In this document: piece after piece, positions 34,401 to 45,287 of the stretch | How positions within the stretch are numbered: position 1 is the first letter of the stretch | Layout: every line of letters starts with the position of its first letter | Assembly: GCA_030374765.1 (NCBI GenBank) | Contig: JARGXX010000006.1 | Location: 930,001 to 994,000 of the forward strand | Length of the DNA: 64,000 nucleotides | DNA from: Agarophyton chilense | Taxonomy: Eukaryota > Rhodophyta > Florideophyceae > Gracilariales > Gracilariaceae | Direction of reading: 5' to 3' | Notes under the pieces: generated by a model | Databases searched by the model: none | What the model was told of the DNA's origin: nothing | The model's input: the letters and a program-made list of their open reading frames with translations, nothing else | Position numbers and translations under genes: made by a program

Positions 34401-35687
34401 GGAGTTCTTTTGGATGAACAGGCGTACCAGACCCCGAGTGGGATTAGACATGGAGTTGGAGAAAGTGGTAGAGCCTCAAGTCCTGCTCCGGGAAGTTGTA
34501 GGCAGGGTGATGAGAGCTCGGATGTTCTCTGTGAGAGAGTTGCTGTACCGGTGCAGTTGTGTGCGAGCACGCATTTGAGTGATATTCAGGACGTTGATGA
34601 TGTTATGAAGGATCACAGCTTGAACATATCAGATTACATTCCCCACAATGGTGACACAGCGTTCGAAAGTGGTGTTCAGGGTGACATTGATCGCAATGCC
34701 CTCTGGGAGGGTGAGTCGTATAGAAGTGTTGCCGGGGAGGGTGACAATGTCCCAGGAGAGGACCAAACAGGTGAGTTTAGACGACAGAGGCGTAGTCAGT
34801 GTGATGGATAGGATGAGAGAAGTACAGTAATAACCCCTGATGATGCTCGCTGGAAGGGGAAGTCGGCGAGAGAAATTAGGAGGGCCAAACAAAATCGCTC
34901 CTCCTAAAAGAGAATTATGCAGCGTGCCAAGCTGGCTTTGAAGGCGGAGCAGCTCGGCGCCATGACATGAAGACCTAGACGCTGTGTGAAGATTGTACTA
35001 GAGATAGGCATGGCATTGCCTTTTCGGTGGCAGTGTGAGCAGCTTATTCGAGCGCAAACTGCTTACCTTGGCATACAAAAGGGCGTCAACATCTCCCAAA
35101 CATGGGAGCGCGTCCGTGTGAGCTGTCGTCAGTCTTCCTGCCCATCGAAAATGCAGTTTGACTGGCAACCATCCACCGGGCTGTGGAAGCTGAATGCCTA
35201 CGTGAGTCACCGAGAAGACTGTGTGGGGCAGGATGTCGGACAACCAAGCTCCCAAGGTGACATTGGAAGCAAGAATACAACGTACTGTACACCAACCTAC
35301 ACCCCTCTGCAAGTGGGGCGCGCAATTCTTGCGGAGGCTGCCACTGACCCGAACATATCTGCTCGTACTATCGGAGGGTTAGTCCGAGCGAAGAAAATAT
35401 ATCGAAGACAACCCCCTGATAGCCATTACCGGTACATTCGGCAAGAGTTCATACGGCATATGAAGGCTACAAGAGCAGTCGATATGGCGGCATTGGAAGG
35501 TTTCACGCAGCTGCTGCGGGACTGCGGACACACAGTGAAGGTGTTCATTAGCTCCGGGGTTGAAAAAGGAGAAGAAAAAGAGTATTCAAAGTTAGATAAT
35601 TCATTATTACAAGTTAACTTTAGGGGGGTTCTACTTAACAGGATTTTTGATAGTGAAAACATGTTTTTCTCTTTAAATTGGATATGA
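34401..35687 (+). pseudogene. Mutator-like transposase N-terminal region, in frame with the J-domain ORF
   Basis: The same frame as 33861-34400 continues through stops at 34398 (TGA), 34809 (TAG), 34905 (TAA) and 34968 (TGA). The last open part (34986-35687) reads QTWERVRVSCRQSSCPSKMQ, FDWQPSTGLWKLNAYVSHRE and DC, a Cys/His zinc-finger layout like the FAR1/MULE N-terminal domain, then a DPNISARTIGGLVRAKKIYR helix-turn-helix-like segment. Similarity stops near 35565, where AT-rich DNA begins; the DDE catalytic domain is absent. It is inferred to be a broken DNA transposon. Confidence 0.5.
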
Positions 35688-37692
35688 GAGGTGTTTCTTA
35701 GCTCGGCTTGTGAATTCTTATTTGTTCTCTAAGTTGAACTCTTTGGAGGTTTAAACCAGCTATATAAGACTTTTTCGTTTTCTCCCTCGCACAAACCTAC
35801 ATTTCATGCTTTCATAGAGTCTACGCTTTGTGTTTACCTGATTCTGTGAACACTTCTAAAAGATGGGTGTTTTCGTACTCTACTTGACTGTGATATATTT
35901 TGCGGGGTACACGAAAGAAGAACTGCTGTTTGCTCCATAACTGAGTATATTCCCGCACTCCCCAGATTCGGGGGAGGCAAAGCTTCCCAAGTGGCTTAGG
36001 ATGTGGGCCCTGCAAACCCAAGTCCAGCCCCATCCCTTTCAATTTAAAATCGTTCTCTCCGCCACCAACAACGCCAAAAAAAAACAACACAAAAAAACTA
36101 CATACAAAATCTACCACAACAAGCACTTTTCAACAAAAACAATAATCACCGGGCTTCGTGCAACACAAGAATTCGCCAAACCAAGACCATTCTTACCTTG
36201 CAACAGTTTCCTACAACTTCTCATTCTTTAAGTCCGCGATCGTGGTGTAGCCAGTTTTCGTCCGATTTGTGAAGTTGAAAGTCCGAAAGGTTCCAAACAC
36301 AATCATGATGCCAGAAGCAATGACTTTAATGGATCGTCGTGAGCCGTTTCGGACTTAAAGCGGGTGTAAGTTTCCATTCGTAACTCTATGGGCCACTTTT
36401 TTTGTTCACAAAACGGTCAAATGTGGGTATCACCAAATTTACATAATAGCCGTTTTTTTTGCACATTACAGTTTATATCAGGGATATAAACTGAGAACGA
36501 ATTGCACCTAGGTAGAACTTTCGATACATCATCTTCTAATTATTCTTTTAACTACTTCCTCACGACGCTCTTTCCTTTTTGCGCGAAACGAGGTTTTTTA
36601 CCATTTTGTTTCTGTTGAAGACTGTAGAATAACGGCGAGGAGCAAATGCAAAGTTGGAATATTATAATTATTGATCTATGCATATGCGTGCGCAGGATTG
36701 TCAACGCTTGCGTTGAGCAAGAATGATTCCGCATTTAGGCACCATCTTGGATCGAGCTCTTACATTCTCGACGTTTTTCGAGGCTGTTCTGAGGACGTCT
36801 TGCGTGTCTTTCCCTTATAACAGTCTATGCTTATAAGACACTTAGAGCTAAGAAGTTGGAAATGACTAGAAAAATATTGCACTTCATTTTTGGGAGCATT
36901 AAGAGACAGGTACAAAGCAGACTCTGGTCGCCGACTGAGAACTCAGATTTGACACTCACAGTTCGCATATTTTGCTTGAAACTTTTCACAGTGCAATCTG
37001 CTTTAGAGAGATCACTGTATTTATTTGTTTAAAACTACATCGATACTTTTGAAAAACGTATTTGGACTTTATCAGTGGATTAATAAAAGCAGAAAACAGA
37101 ACATGTGTACAATGTGTTTGTATTTCATTGCGTTCAAGTATAGGAAATTGAAATTTTCTAAATGAGCTTTTTTTAAAAATAGACTATGTTGTATCATAGT
37201 AACGCACATGTAAAATACTGGACTAATTGAGTGGGTTAAAAGGTTCTATGCAAAGAGAAAGTCGTTTTAGTGGCCCTTAGCAAGAATCATTACTGTTAAA
37301 TATTAACGAAGAGGTTGAAGGCCAATTGAATCAGAATCACGAATTCCAATGATTGAGATGACCAGCATATGCAACATGAAACTTTTCGTATTATCGGTGA
37401 CCCATCAAGTGAACATAGAAGCGAACATGCTCTGAATGGATTTTGAGTCGATACCAACAAACAATCGAATATTTTCAATGCTCTTTCCCTGGCAAGGTTT
37501 ATCCTGATTATCATTGAACACGCTGTTGGAAGGTTTTAGAGAGGAGGAAAGAGAAGGCTGAGAGTCTAGTTGCAAATGGCAGGGTTGATTCTTCAGTTGG
37601 TATGTCTGTCTGTCTTTTAGACTCCTTTACTCAGTACGCGCCCTAGTGGCGCCCTTATATAGACCGCGCTACGGCGGACTACAGGTCACCAA
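35688..37692. other. AT-rich region without a supported gene
   Basis: This is about 2 kb, AT-rich, with short ORFs on both strands and no motif. It begins where the Mutator-like homology ends, so it may be an insertion or deletion scar. Confidence 0.45.
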
Positions 37693-37727
37693 TTTGGATA
37701 TTTGGTCCTTAGGACCAAATATTCAAA
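37693..37727. repeat. 35-bp palindrome
   Basis: TTTGGATATTTGGTCC and GGACCAAATATTCAAA are near-perfect inverted arms around a TTA centre. It lies about 750 bp beyond the 3' end of the coiled-coil gene's start, on the 3' side of that minus-strand gene. Confidence 0.7.
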
Positions 37728-37830
37728 CAGCGTTCTAAATGTTCCTGTTCTGTTCGTAACCAGTACGGGCACAGCCCGTTACGGCACGAAAAAGCGCGTT
37801 AGCGTCGCCATGTTTCCAACACACGCTTCC

Positions 37831-38481
37831 TTACAAGAAGAGCGCACGATGCCCTCGATTCGGCGGGTAACCACGTCGAGCAATGGATGAAACACCATAC
37901 GGTAAAGACACTGCTCGCGGAATTCCAGGTGCAGCTGTCGGATGAACTGGGAAAGAACCATAAGAACCATGCATCTGAGTTGGAAAAGTTCGAGCTCGAA
38001 GAGCTGAAGGAATTGTAGTCGACCGAGGAATGGGGCGAGGCCTCGGTGCCACAGGATGATATATCGGTTGCTGCTGTTGTACAAATCTATTGGAAGAGTA
38101 ATTCCGCTGAAAAGACTGGTTCGGAGACGCTAGAATTGAGTTTGAAGTCGGGAAAGAATTTGATGAAATATGCTGAGGCACTCGGGCAGGACGCTTTGCA
38201 GGTTTCTTTTGTTTCGCACGGCGCGATTCGCGTTTTTCTTCTTCCCGCTGAGTGCTTTTTTCGGAATCAGAAAGGGCTTTCTCCAACTTGCGCAGTTTTC
38301 TTTCGCGACGGTAGAGCTGGCGTTCTCTTTTGGCTAGTCGCCGAGCCATTTCGTTGGATTCGGCGGCCATTTCCGAAGCATGACGACTGGAAATCGCAGC
38401 GGATTTGGAGGAGACGCAGGTACAGCGTTTGGAACGATGTCCATGTTTCGGACACGGCAGAGTGGAGAGATCGTATGCCAT
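37831..38481 (-). CDS. Charged coiled-coil host protein, unknown function
   Basis: A 216-residue intronless ORF starts MAYDLSTLPCPKHGHRSKRC. The Cys/His group at residues 10-22 (C..HGH..C.C) could bind a metal. Residues about 38-95 are a strongly charged helix (ARRLAKRERQLYRRERKLRK and on), likely coiled coil and nuclear-type basic. The rest is Ser, Pro, Arg and Gln rich and likely disordered. There is no signal peptide and I recognise no family. It has the same strand and a similar GC level as the two secreted-protein genes to its right, with no stop or shift, which supports a real gene. The gap to the next gene is about 950 bp. Confidence 0.65.
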   Translation of the reverse strand: MAYDLSTLPCPKHGHRSKRCTCVSSKSAAISSRHASEMAAESNEMARRLAKRERQLYRRERKLRKLEKALSDSEKSTQREEEKRESRRAKQKKPAKRPARVPQHISSNSFPTSNSILASPNQSFQRNYSSNRFVQQQQPIYHPVAPRPRPIPRSTTIPSALRARTFPTQMHGSYGSFPVHPTAAPGIPRAVSLPYGVSSIARRGYPPNRGHRALFL

Positions 38482-39433
38482 GTTAATCGGGCGCCGAATT
38501 CAAGGGAAACCTGGAGAGGGACAGGGATGAGGAATCCAGAGAGGATGTGAAGACTGATTGTTTTGACGATGGCTTGTGGCAAAAGCGGGGAACTCGTGTC
38601 GGGACTAATGGGCTTTTATGCGGAGCCGGGAAGGAGACGGGTGATTGTTCTTGGGCAGATTGTAGGGGCGCTGAACGGACAGCACGCGGCAGCGAGCGGT
38701 TTTGAGGCAAACAGATCTGCGGGAGCGCTGACGGAAAGATGGTGCCGGATCTGAGGGGATGCCCTCAACTGCGGGGCAAGAAGGAAGCATATCAATACGG
38801 AGTTGATTTTTGTGTTCTGCGTGCGGGCCACGTCGCGGTGTCGGGAAGACCTCGTTGACGGCTGTGCCAAATGAGGACGAAGAGGAAGTTAGTCGCAGGC
38901 TTTGGTGTCTCTCTTTGTCGATGATGCACGTGAGCCTGTAGGATGTGTCTGAGCGAGGTATGAACGCTTGGCACCGGCACGATAGGGTTGCGCAAGCACC
39001 CGCATGGATGCTGCAGGAAAACAGCGCTGTGCAACATGCTGAGCCGTGGACCCTCCGAGCCCGGGAGAAACTACGGCTATTACGCACCAATTTCTCCACC
39101 AAATCATTTAGAGGTATTCCTGCCCATAGAGCAGAATCCCCTTTCTCAGCAGACGAATTCTACTCGCTCCTTCATTTTGGTTAAAGTATATCTTGGAAAT
39201 CGATGATTTGTAGGATATGCTTTATTACATGTGCATCAATTGAAGCAGAGGCGCATTCTAAATGAATCTAGGGCGGAAGAACCAATCAATTTACTGTATG
39301 GATTATTAGCTTAATTCAGACAAGGTAGTGCATGTGCTAGAGTTTTTTTAGGACAAAATCACAAAATGAAGTCAGCTAGGTACATGTGTTACTAAATAAT
39401 GAGTAAGGTGTTTTGAACGCGGACTCATAGTGA
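38482..39433. other. Upstream region of the coiled-coil gene, coding status unclear
   Basis: Three overlapping minus-strand ORFs (longest 165 codons, 38605-39102) occur here, none with a motif or signal. Their mutual overlap in a GC-rich area argues for chance. I treat the stretch as promoter and spacer. Confidence 0.4.
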
Positions 39434-40318
39434 TCATACACCGAGAGGAATCGATGTAACGATCTCAGTGTTTCCGCCAACTTGCTCGTCGACAGACTCT
39501 TCGCTGGGGCTCGGGGCCTCATCAGGCTCTTCCATAGGCTCGGCGGACATCATCGGTTCCTCATCCATCATCATTTCTTCCATTGAGGGATCGGTGGCGA
39601 TTGGTTCAACAACAACTGCTTTGGGAGTGGGTGCAGATTCCTCATGTTTCTTGGGATAGCTTTTCGGTCCAAGGGAATTCATGATTCTTTTTCTGGCGTT
39701 CAGAGCAGACCTGGCTCCGTTAGAGACATCTTCGCTACCCTCAGCTTGCATTGACGGAGTGGTTGGAAGAGTGGCAGAAACTGCTTCATATTCGACAGCG
39801 GACGGCGGTGGCGGGATGTCGGGTGAGACTTCAAAGCCAACACAGTCTTTGAGAGGACGGCCTTCAAGTTCCATTTCATAAAGTACGAGGCCAGTCGGGG
39901 ACACTAGTTGCACAGTATTTAACGGCAAAGCGATACATTTGCCAGCAATATAAGAATAGTCAGTACCACGAGACGGCTCATACCCAATGGCGGCGGCGCC
40001 TGACGACGTAGGATAGGTATTGAAAAAATTGGGCGCACATCGCTTAGAGGAAGGTCCGGAACGGCTGATGAGCGAGTAGTATGATGCCCCAGATCGAACA
40101 AACGCTTCTCCAGTAGATGAAACATGAACCGGACGACCCTCGAGGCATATTGGAGGAGTGATGGGAGTAAACGGCGGTGAAAGCAGAGAGAGCTTCCCTG
40201 GATTGCACAGCTGGAAATCGCATGTCGACGCACAGATTTTAGAAACCGGGTGAGAGCTGATCAGCGTCAGGAGCGAGCAGAAGAAAAGACCGCCCAAGGC
40301 GGCGTGCGAAACAAGCAT
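39434..40318 (-). CDS. Secreted six-cysteine protein with an acidic Pro/Ser tail (paralogue A)
   Basis: This is a 294-residue intronless ORF. Residues 1-22 form a signal peptide (hydrophobic LGGLFFCSLLTLI). The mature domain (23-165) has Cys 29, 33, 38, 58, 94, 128 and 159, plus STGEAFVRSG (68-77) and GKCIALPLNTVQL (126-138). Residues 165-294 are low complexity, with an Ala/Ser/Pro segment then an acidic Met/Glu/Pro-rich stretch. Six Cys match paralogue B, 0.9 kb away on the same strand. I recognise no domain. Secretion is the only role I infer; a cell-wall or extracellular-matrix role would be a guess. The single ATG at 40318 puts the signal peptide at the start. Confidence 0.8.
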   Translation of the reverse strand: MLVSHAALGGLFFCSLLTLISSHPVSKICASTCDFQLCNPGKLSLLSPPFTPITPPICLEGRPVHVSSTGEAFVRSGASYYSLISRSGPSSKRCAPNFFNTYPTSSGAAAIGYEPSRGTDYSYIAGKCIALPLNTVQLVSPTGLVLYEMELEGRPLKDCVGFEVSPDIPPPPSAVEYEAVSATLPTTPSMQAEGSEDVSNGARSALNARKRIMNSLGPKSYPKKHEESAPTPKAVVVEPIATDPSMEEMMMDEEPMMSAEPMEEPDEAPSPSEESVDEQVGGNTEIVTSIPLGV

Positions 40319-41193
40319 AGTCCAAATATTTGTCGTGAACGATATAGAGTAAGTCCGGCAAAGGTGACGGATGAGGACATGGTTCCCCGACTACCGAAAG
40401 AGAGAATGAGCATGATTTTGAGATGGAAGTTGGTGGAATGACTGTCTGCTGTGTCGGTTTTCTGCTTGCAGTGCTCTTTTGCTCGCGATACCACTTCGAA
40501 ACGATTTTGTTCGATGAGAGATACTTTCAATCGGGCCAAATGTTTCTGGTGGCTTGGTGAGTTGTACTTAACGAAAGGCCCAATGTACGGGTGTGGCGGT
40601 TGTCGATAACTGCGGGATGATGATTGTTTGTAGGCATACAATAAAGTATGTCTGTCATTTGAGACGGGGTAGTGTAAAAAGTCCCGAGTCTCGTCGACGA
40701 GGCGCAGCCTGGAATTTCGCTTGTTGTGTGAAAGCGACTATTTACAGTGGCAGATTGAACGAAATGACCGGGACACCGTCGAGGGCAGTAGGGCGCAGTT
40801 AGTGGCAGTGGAGCGCAAGGTGTTGCCCCAGACTGCATGGAGGGAGCAACGGCATTGGGGACAGGGCACGGTTTGAGAGGAGAAATCTGGGCGATGTTGA
40901 GCCTGGTATGGAGGTGCTTGGTAAAGCATGAACAGAATTTGAGTGGAAATCATGAAAGCGAGAGAATTGAAACTATGGTACAGAGGGGGTGGCGAATATA
41001 ACATTGGATTGGATAAAGACAGATGGTCATGTCTATTTAAAAGTGTTCGTTTTACATGTGCAACTACACGGAATCGATACACAATTAATCGAAGAGACAA
41101 ACAGTTAGTCGTAACTCTATCAGTCACAGGGAGAGTTCACCATCAACACAAGCGATGCGAAACAAGACACTACCAGCAAGCTACAGTATCACT
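40319..41193. other. Spacer between the two paralogous genes
   Basis: This is about 0.9 kb. Overlapping ORFs on both strands (longest 129 codons) have no motif. It presumably holds the promoter of paralogue A and the 3' end of B. Confidence 0.5.
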
Positions 41194-41835
41194 TTAGAAC
41201 ATGACGGCGCCATCAAGTTCCTCTTCTGCGGAGGGCATCGGCTCGGCGCTCTCAACGATCTCTGGCTCAGCGGTCATCTCGACGAAGCCAGAAATGTCGG
41301 GCAGGTCCGGGAAGCCACGTTCGTACCAGGCAGCAGTTCCAGTACGACCCATACCTTTAATTCTAAATGACACGCAGTCTCTCCATCTGTTGCGCAACTC
41401 AAGGTTCTCCACGACGTTTCCGCGACGATCCTCAAGCTTCTGAACGTGAGTGATGGGAAGAGCGACGCAACGACCAGCCAAAGCGACATCCTCTTCAAAC
41501 TGCAAGGTCTGATGGCCGACGCCAGACGTTTGAGTGCGGCGAATGGTGAAGGTCTTGAAGAAATGTCTGGCGATACGGGCACGACCTCCGTTCAGGGGGA
41601 AGGAGCTGATTGGAAGGAAGGAGCCACGCATGTCAACGTAGGCTTCTCCGGAGTTGGCAATGCCTACGGGGTAACGGTCGTGACAGATTGCAGGTGTGAG
41701 TGCAACGTCGATCTGGTTGGTGCGGTTGGTAAGAGGCATTCTCTCATAACGATCACAGAAGCGGAAGCGGCAAGAATCAAGGCAACTGGCCGCAGCAAGA
41801 GATACAATGGCGACAAACACAACGGCGCGCAACAT
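41194..41835 (-). CDS. Secreted six-cysteine protein (paralogue B)
   Basis: This is a 213-residue intronless ORF. The signal peptide is at residues 1-16 (LRAVVFVAIVSLAAA). The mature domain has Cys 18, 22, 27, 51, 123 and 154. NSGEAYVDMRG (61-71) and GRCVALPITHVQKL (121-134) match STGEAFVRSG and GKCIALPLNTVQL in paralogue A. A single NRT glycosylation site is at 37. The C-terminus is acidic (EEELDGA). The Cys spacing is C-x3-C-x4-C in both, and the last two Cys are 31 residues apart in both. The family is not known to me. ATG 41835 is the first Met and starts the signal peptide. It lacks the long tail of A, so it is closer to the core domain. Confidence 0.8.
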   Translation of the reverse strand: MLRAVVFVAIVSLAAASCLDSCRFRFCDRYERMPLTNRTNQIDVALTPAICHDRYPVGIANSGEAYVDMRGSFLPISSFPLNGGRARIARHFFKTFTIRRTQTSGVGHQTLQFEEDVALAGRCVALPITHVQKLEDRRGNVVENLELRNRWRDCVSFRIKGMGRTGTAAWYERGFPDLPDISGFVEMTAEPEIVESAEPMPSAEEELDGAVMF

Positions 41836-42918
41836 GATGATGATGATGAAGTTAATGTTGACGGTGAAGAAGGAAGAAAAGCAAATACCCCAGAATTGCC
41901 CGCTGCTCTACAAACAACGGAAGGAGAGTGGAAATGCGACGGGAAGCGATGGCTTATGTAGCACATGTTGTGTGGCGCGAAGTCTGGGAGCGGTGAATTG
42001 GGGGCCGGTAAGAGCTGGCGTGAGGAGGTGACGGTTGCATTACGGGGCAAGCGCATGCGTTCGTCATAGACGACGCAGCTGACTACAAAGACAGCTGATT
42101 CACAAGAACCTTTCAGTAGGAGGGGCCGATGCTGACGGTTCGCGGGGCGCACGCCCCAACGGGGGCGAGGTGCGCCGCACCACGCCTGACAGTTCTCAAG
42201 TGTGTGCGATGCGCACACAAAAATTCGCTTCACACTTCATGTCCTTCGGCGCTGACTGACACCTCAGCCCTTTCTCGACACCGTGCACAAGAAAGCACCG
42301 ACACACATGTCGACCATGCCCCTCAGGCATTTTGGCCATGGGTGCCACGCGTCGTACACATTTGTTTGCACAACGCTTTTCTTTGATAGTGTACGGCAGT
42401 TGTACTTGCACCCCGGTTAAACGCACTGCCTACAGGGCTGAAGGCATAGCCACCAAACGTAATACTCAATAAAGTTCACGCATGATGCAGACACTCGGCT
42501 GTCCGTCGTCAAATTACGAAGCTCTTCCTCTAATTTTTCTTCAAGAGTCCGCGCTTTGTCACCTCACATAGACTGACGGTGTTAATATAACATTATTTGG
42601 CAATATGACCCTAGCTGGGGAAAGGGGTTTCTCGCTTGTCAGCTGACATGGCTTGCAACAACTGTGTGTGACCTTGCGTGACCAGACTGACCAGACATAG
42701 GCTGTTAATGGTATACTTGTTGAAAGGCTGACGTAAGCCCCCAACTTACGTACCTTACTAGCGGGGATCGCAGCGGCAGCGTTCTATGAGCCTACAATAA
42801 AACTCCAGAACGCGCTCGCCGGTTCACGGCGAGTGCGGGGGATAGCAGCACACGAGGACAACGGTTCCCCGATCGCTGACAATTCTTCCCTGTCAAATTT
42901 GCCCTGTGCGCTGCGCCG
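41836..42918. other. GC-rich upstream region and spacer
   Basis: This holds the paralogue B promoter side and then a GC-rich stretch (42135-42190) with many CGC repeats. ORFs are overlapping and unsupported. No repeat element boundary was found before the gag relic at 42919. Confidence 0.4.
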
Positions 42919-43805
42919 ATGTTCCACGTTGCAACAGTTGTAGGCCAAGCCCAGAGCAATACGAAACCTTTTGCTCCTACCAACTCTTCGCTCTTCAACC
43001 CCGCAACCAATTTGCAGGAATATCGCCGTGACGTTTCACGATGGGTGGATACTATCTAAACAGCATCCCGTCAAGGCTCAGACAGACTGTACAAGACGGT
43101 CTATGCTACTATTGACCGACACTTATACGACCGTGGTCTGCCTCGAGAGCAAAAATCAATAGTCGACGAGACTAAAAAGCAGAAACTGATCATTCATAAG
43201 CAGAACAATCAAATAGAAGCTGTTAAGCAAATGGTCAAGCTTATAGCCGTTGAACCATAATCGCAATATTGAAAAGACTCATCTCATCCTTTCATGATGT
43301 AACGTCCTGTTGTCGCCTTCGGACTGAAAACTTGACCTCATTTGCATCTCGTTTCCGCTACATTTCGGCAGAGCATCTGATGCACTTTTTTGTTTCAGCT
43401 TCATCTCAAGTTGTCTAATTTCTTGCAATCACCCTCCTTATCAATTCCATGCTCAATTTGGAAACTCTTTCGAACGCAAAGTTGCAACTAGTTGCCTTGG
43501 CGGAAACAAGGAAAAAGTTGGAGATTCAAGAAGAGATTTCGATCACAAAAGAATCTCTCCTCAACAGTTTGAAGATAATCGCTGCCCTTAAACCCTTACT
43601 TCAGCAAGACAAAACGCGTCTGGCATCTTCCGATATTGGGGCTACCGCTCGTTGCAAAGCCCTTGCGCTCACAAACCGAGTATCGGTGTTGTTGGACGAG
43701 TACTCTGAACTTGAGCGCTATCTCTCGAAAACGACGGACTCTGGCAGTGTGGACACTGACATGTGTCGTATAGTGGCAGAAGAGCTGACCTTAGAGGTTG
43801 TTTAG
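42919..43805 (+). pseudogene. Retroelement gag relic
   Basis: ATG 42919 opens a frame reading MFHVATVVGQAQSNTKPFAP, then LQEYRRDVSRWVDTI, a stop (TAA 43057), and TASRQGSDRLYKTVYATIDR to TAA 43258. After a one-frame shift it continues LKRLISSFHDVTSCRRL, SFASRFRYISAEHLMHF, a TAA near 43418, then the open part at 43449-43805 (NLETLSNAKLQLVALAETRK). The helical, retrotransposon-gag-like texture and the unbroken sense of the text across two frames support one decayed gag. No zinc knuckle or pol follows. The element class is uncertain. Confidence 0.5.
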
Positions 43806-44089
43806 TAGAACAACGCTTGGAGCGGAGAGACCACGAAGATGTTTGGGATCTTTCTCTCTTGAGAGACACGCTTCAGGCGGAGGAGACGCGTCCCAGCGGA
43901 GCACAGAAACAGAGCCACTTTGAGAAGGCACGACGGAGTCGGGTGTGAGACCGAGGCCAATCCAGCGCGATATATCTAGAGTGTTTTGGTGAGCACGGCA
44001 CAGTCCGGGGTGTGACCAATCCTAGGTGGAGTGGTATCACGGCGATGTCGGAAAAGCAGCGAAGAAACACTCGTATGAGGGGGACGAGC

Positions 44090-44510
44090 GGGGTGAGTGA
44101 GGCGGCCACTCATGAGAGCCAAAAAAGGAGAACAAGAGGAAAACGGGGGCGAAACCCTATACAGGGGCGAGACTACGACAATTGTCGGCGATTAAATACG
44201 AACCCACGGTGGTGGTAGCACTCTAGTCGACAGAGGGGTGGATGAACTAACGTGCAACGGGCGCTCACGCAGTATGCGGTGAAGACGCGCCGAAGGCGAA
44301 AAGGCCAGAGCCAAGACCCCCCTTCTTCCGATCTCCCAAGAGGGTGTTTACTGGGGAGCAGTGCTCAACCTCCTAAGTAGTGTGGCGCACGGCCCCTGAC
44401 AGTGGGCGCGCGCCCGAAAAATAGACACTAAATAGCGATAGCGTAGCTAAATAAATACTAAAAAAAACTAAATAATACTAACCATTATGTAGAATCCGGG
44501 CCACATGTGG
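44090..44510 (+). repeat. Diverged repeat, copy 1
   Basis: It shares GAAACCCTAtACAGGG-CGAGA (3 differences in 22) and several other ordered blocks with 53800-54250: GGTAGCAC, a GGCGCAAAA-like block, TAGCGTAG and the GCCACATGTG block near 44500. The parallel order of the blocks suggests one old repeat family. The nature of the element is not known. Confidence 0.4.
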
Positions 44511-44774
44511 CACGCCTCGCACTCGAGCGTCGGCATCCGTGCAGTCCACGTGTTTCACCAGTGTGCACCTCCGGTCCTAACTGGCCGTCGGCACGCAATA
44601 GCGGTATAGCTTGTCATAGACCAAGCTAGTCCTCAAGCGAGCGAAATCTCCAAGTCCTGGGAAGAAACCCCCTTGATGCGCATTGCACTTCATGTCAATA
44701 TACTACACTGACCTTGTAGTTGATGGATGCGAGGGATCATCGGCTATGCAGCTCCGGGCGAGCTAGCATCTAGG

Positions 44775-45266
44775 TGTTGTCAGCAACGTGTAGTGTTGAA
44801 ATGTACCTTCTGGTTGAGTAATTGTTAGTATTTGTAATTTTAATTATATTTATTATAGTGCAGTAGTGGAGTGGCCACCTGGCACTGTAGCCAGTGCTGG
44901 CCAGGTCTCTGACACTAGGTCGGAGACCGTGCCTTGCTGGCACCTCCCGGGTGATCTGGAGAGTGCAGCCCACTGCATATAGGGAACTGCACCTCCCCCA
45001 TCTTTATCTGATGAAGACAGGCACCACTTGGATCACGACTATACCTTTTGGTTCATTGTTTCTCAACTACCACACAGGCTTTCCCGCGCGTCGCCGCCTA
45101 CCATCGTTCACCTACACGGTATAGGTTAGTTGCCCCTCCGTTTGCCCCTGCGGGTTTTCACGGTGCCCTGTTACCATCGAGGTTTACTACGTCTACCTTC
45201 TAAGGTTGAGCGTCACCACGCTCCCGAGACAAGACAGTAGCATACCCCAGAGGTGATTGTACGACA
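44775..45266 (+). repeat. E2 5' LTR (start approximate)
   Basis: This ends ...GTACGACA just before the primer site. The left end is not confirmed because the 3' copy is missing. Confidence 0.4.
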
Positions 45267-45269
45267 TTT

Positions 45270-45287
45270 TGGTCTCCCGACTTAGAA
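45270..45287 (+). promoter_or_regulatory. E2 primer-binding site
   Basis: TGGTCTCCCGACTTAGAA starts three bases after the LTR. It is identical over 18 bases to the E1 primer site, although the LTRs of the two elements are not alike. Confidence 0.8.

Noticed and set aside
38605-39102. 165-residue minus-strand ORF upstream of the coiled-coil gene
   Set aside because: Two further ORFs overlap it in other frames, composition is like GC-rich chance ORFs, and no motif or start context stands out.
40267-41127. Overlapping ORFs between the two secreted-protein genes
   Set aside because: They overlap each other on both strands and have no signal peptide or cysteine pattern.
41664-42233. 189-residue minus-strand ORF overlapping paralogue B
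   Set aside because: It overlaps the start of a well-supported secreted protein in another frame; treated as a shadow.
43449-43805. Intact 118-residue plus-strand ORF taken as a host coiled-coil gene
   Set aside because: The frame continues back through a stop and a shift into a gag-like text from 42919; it reads as the tail of that relic.
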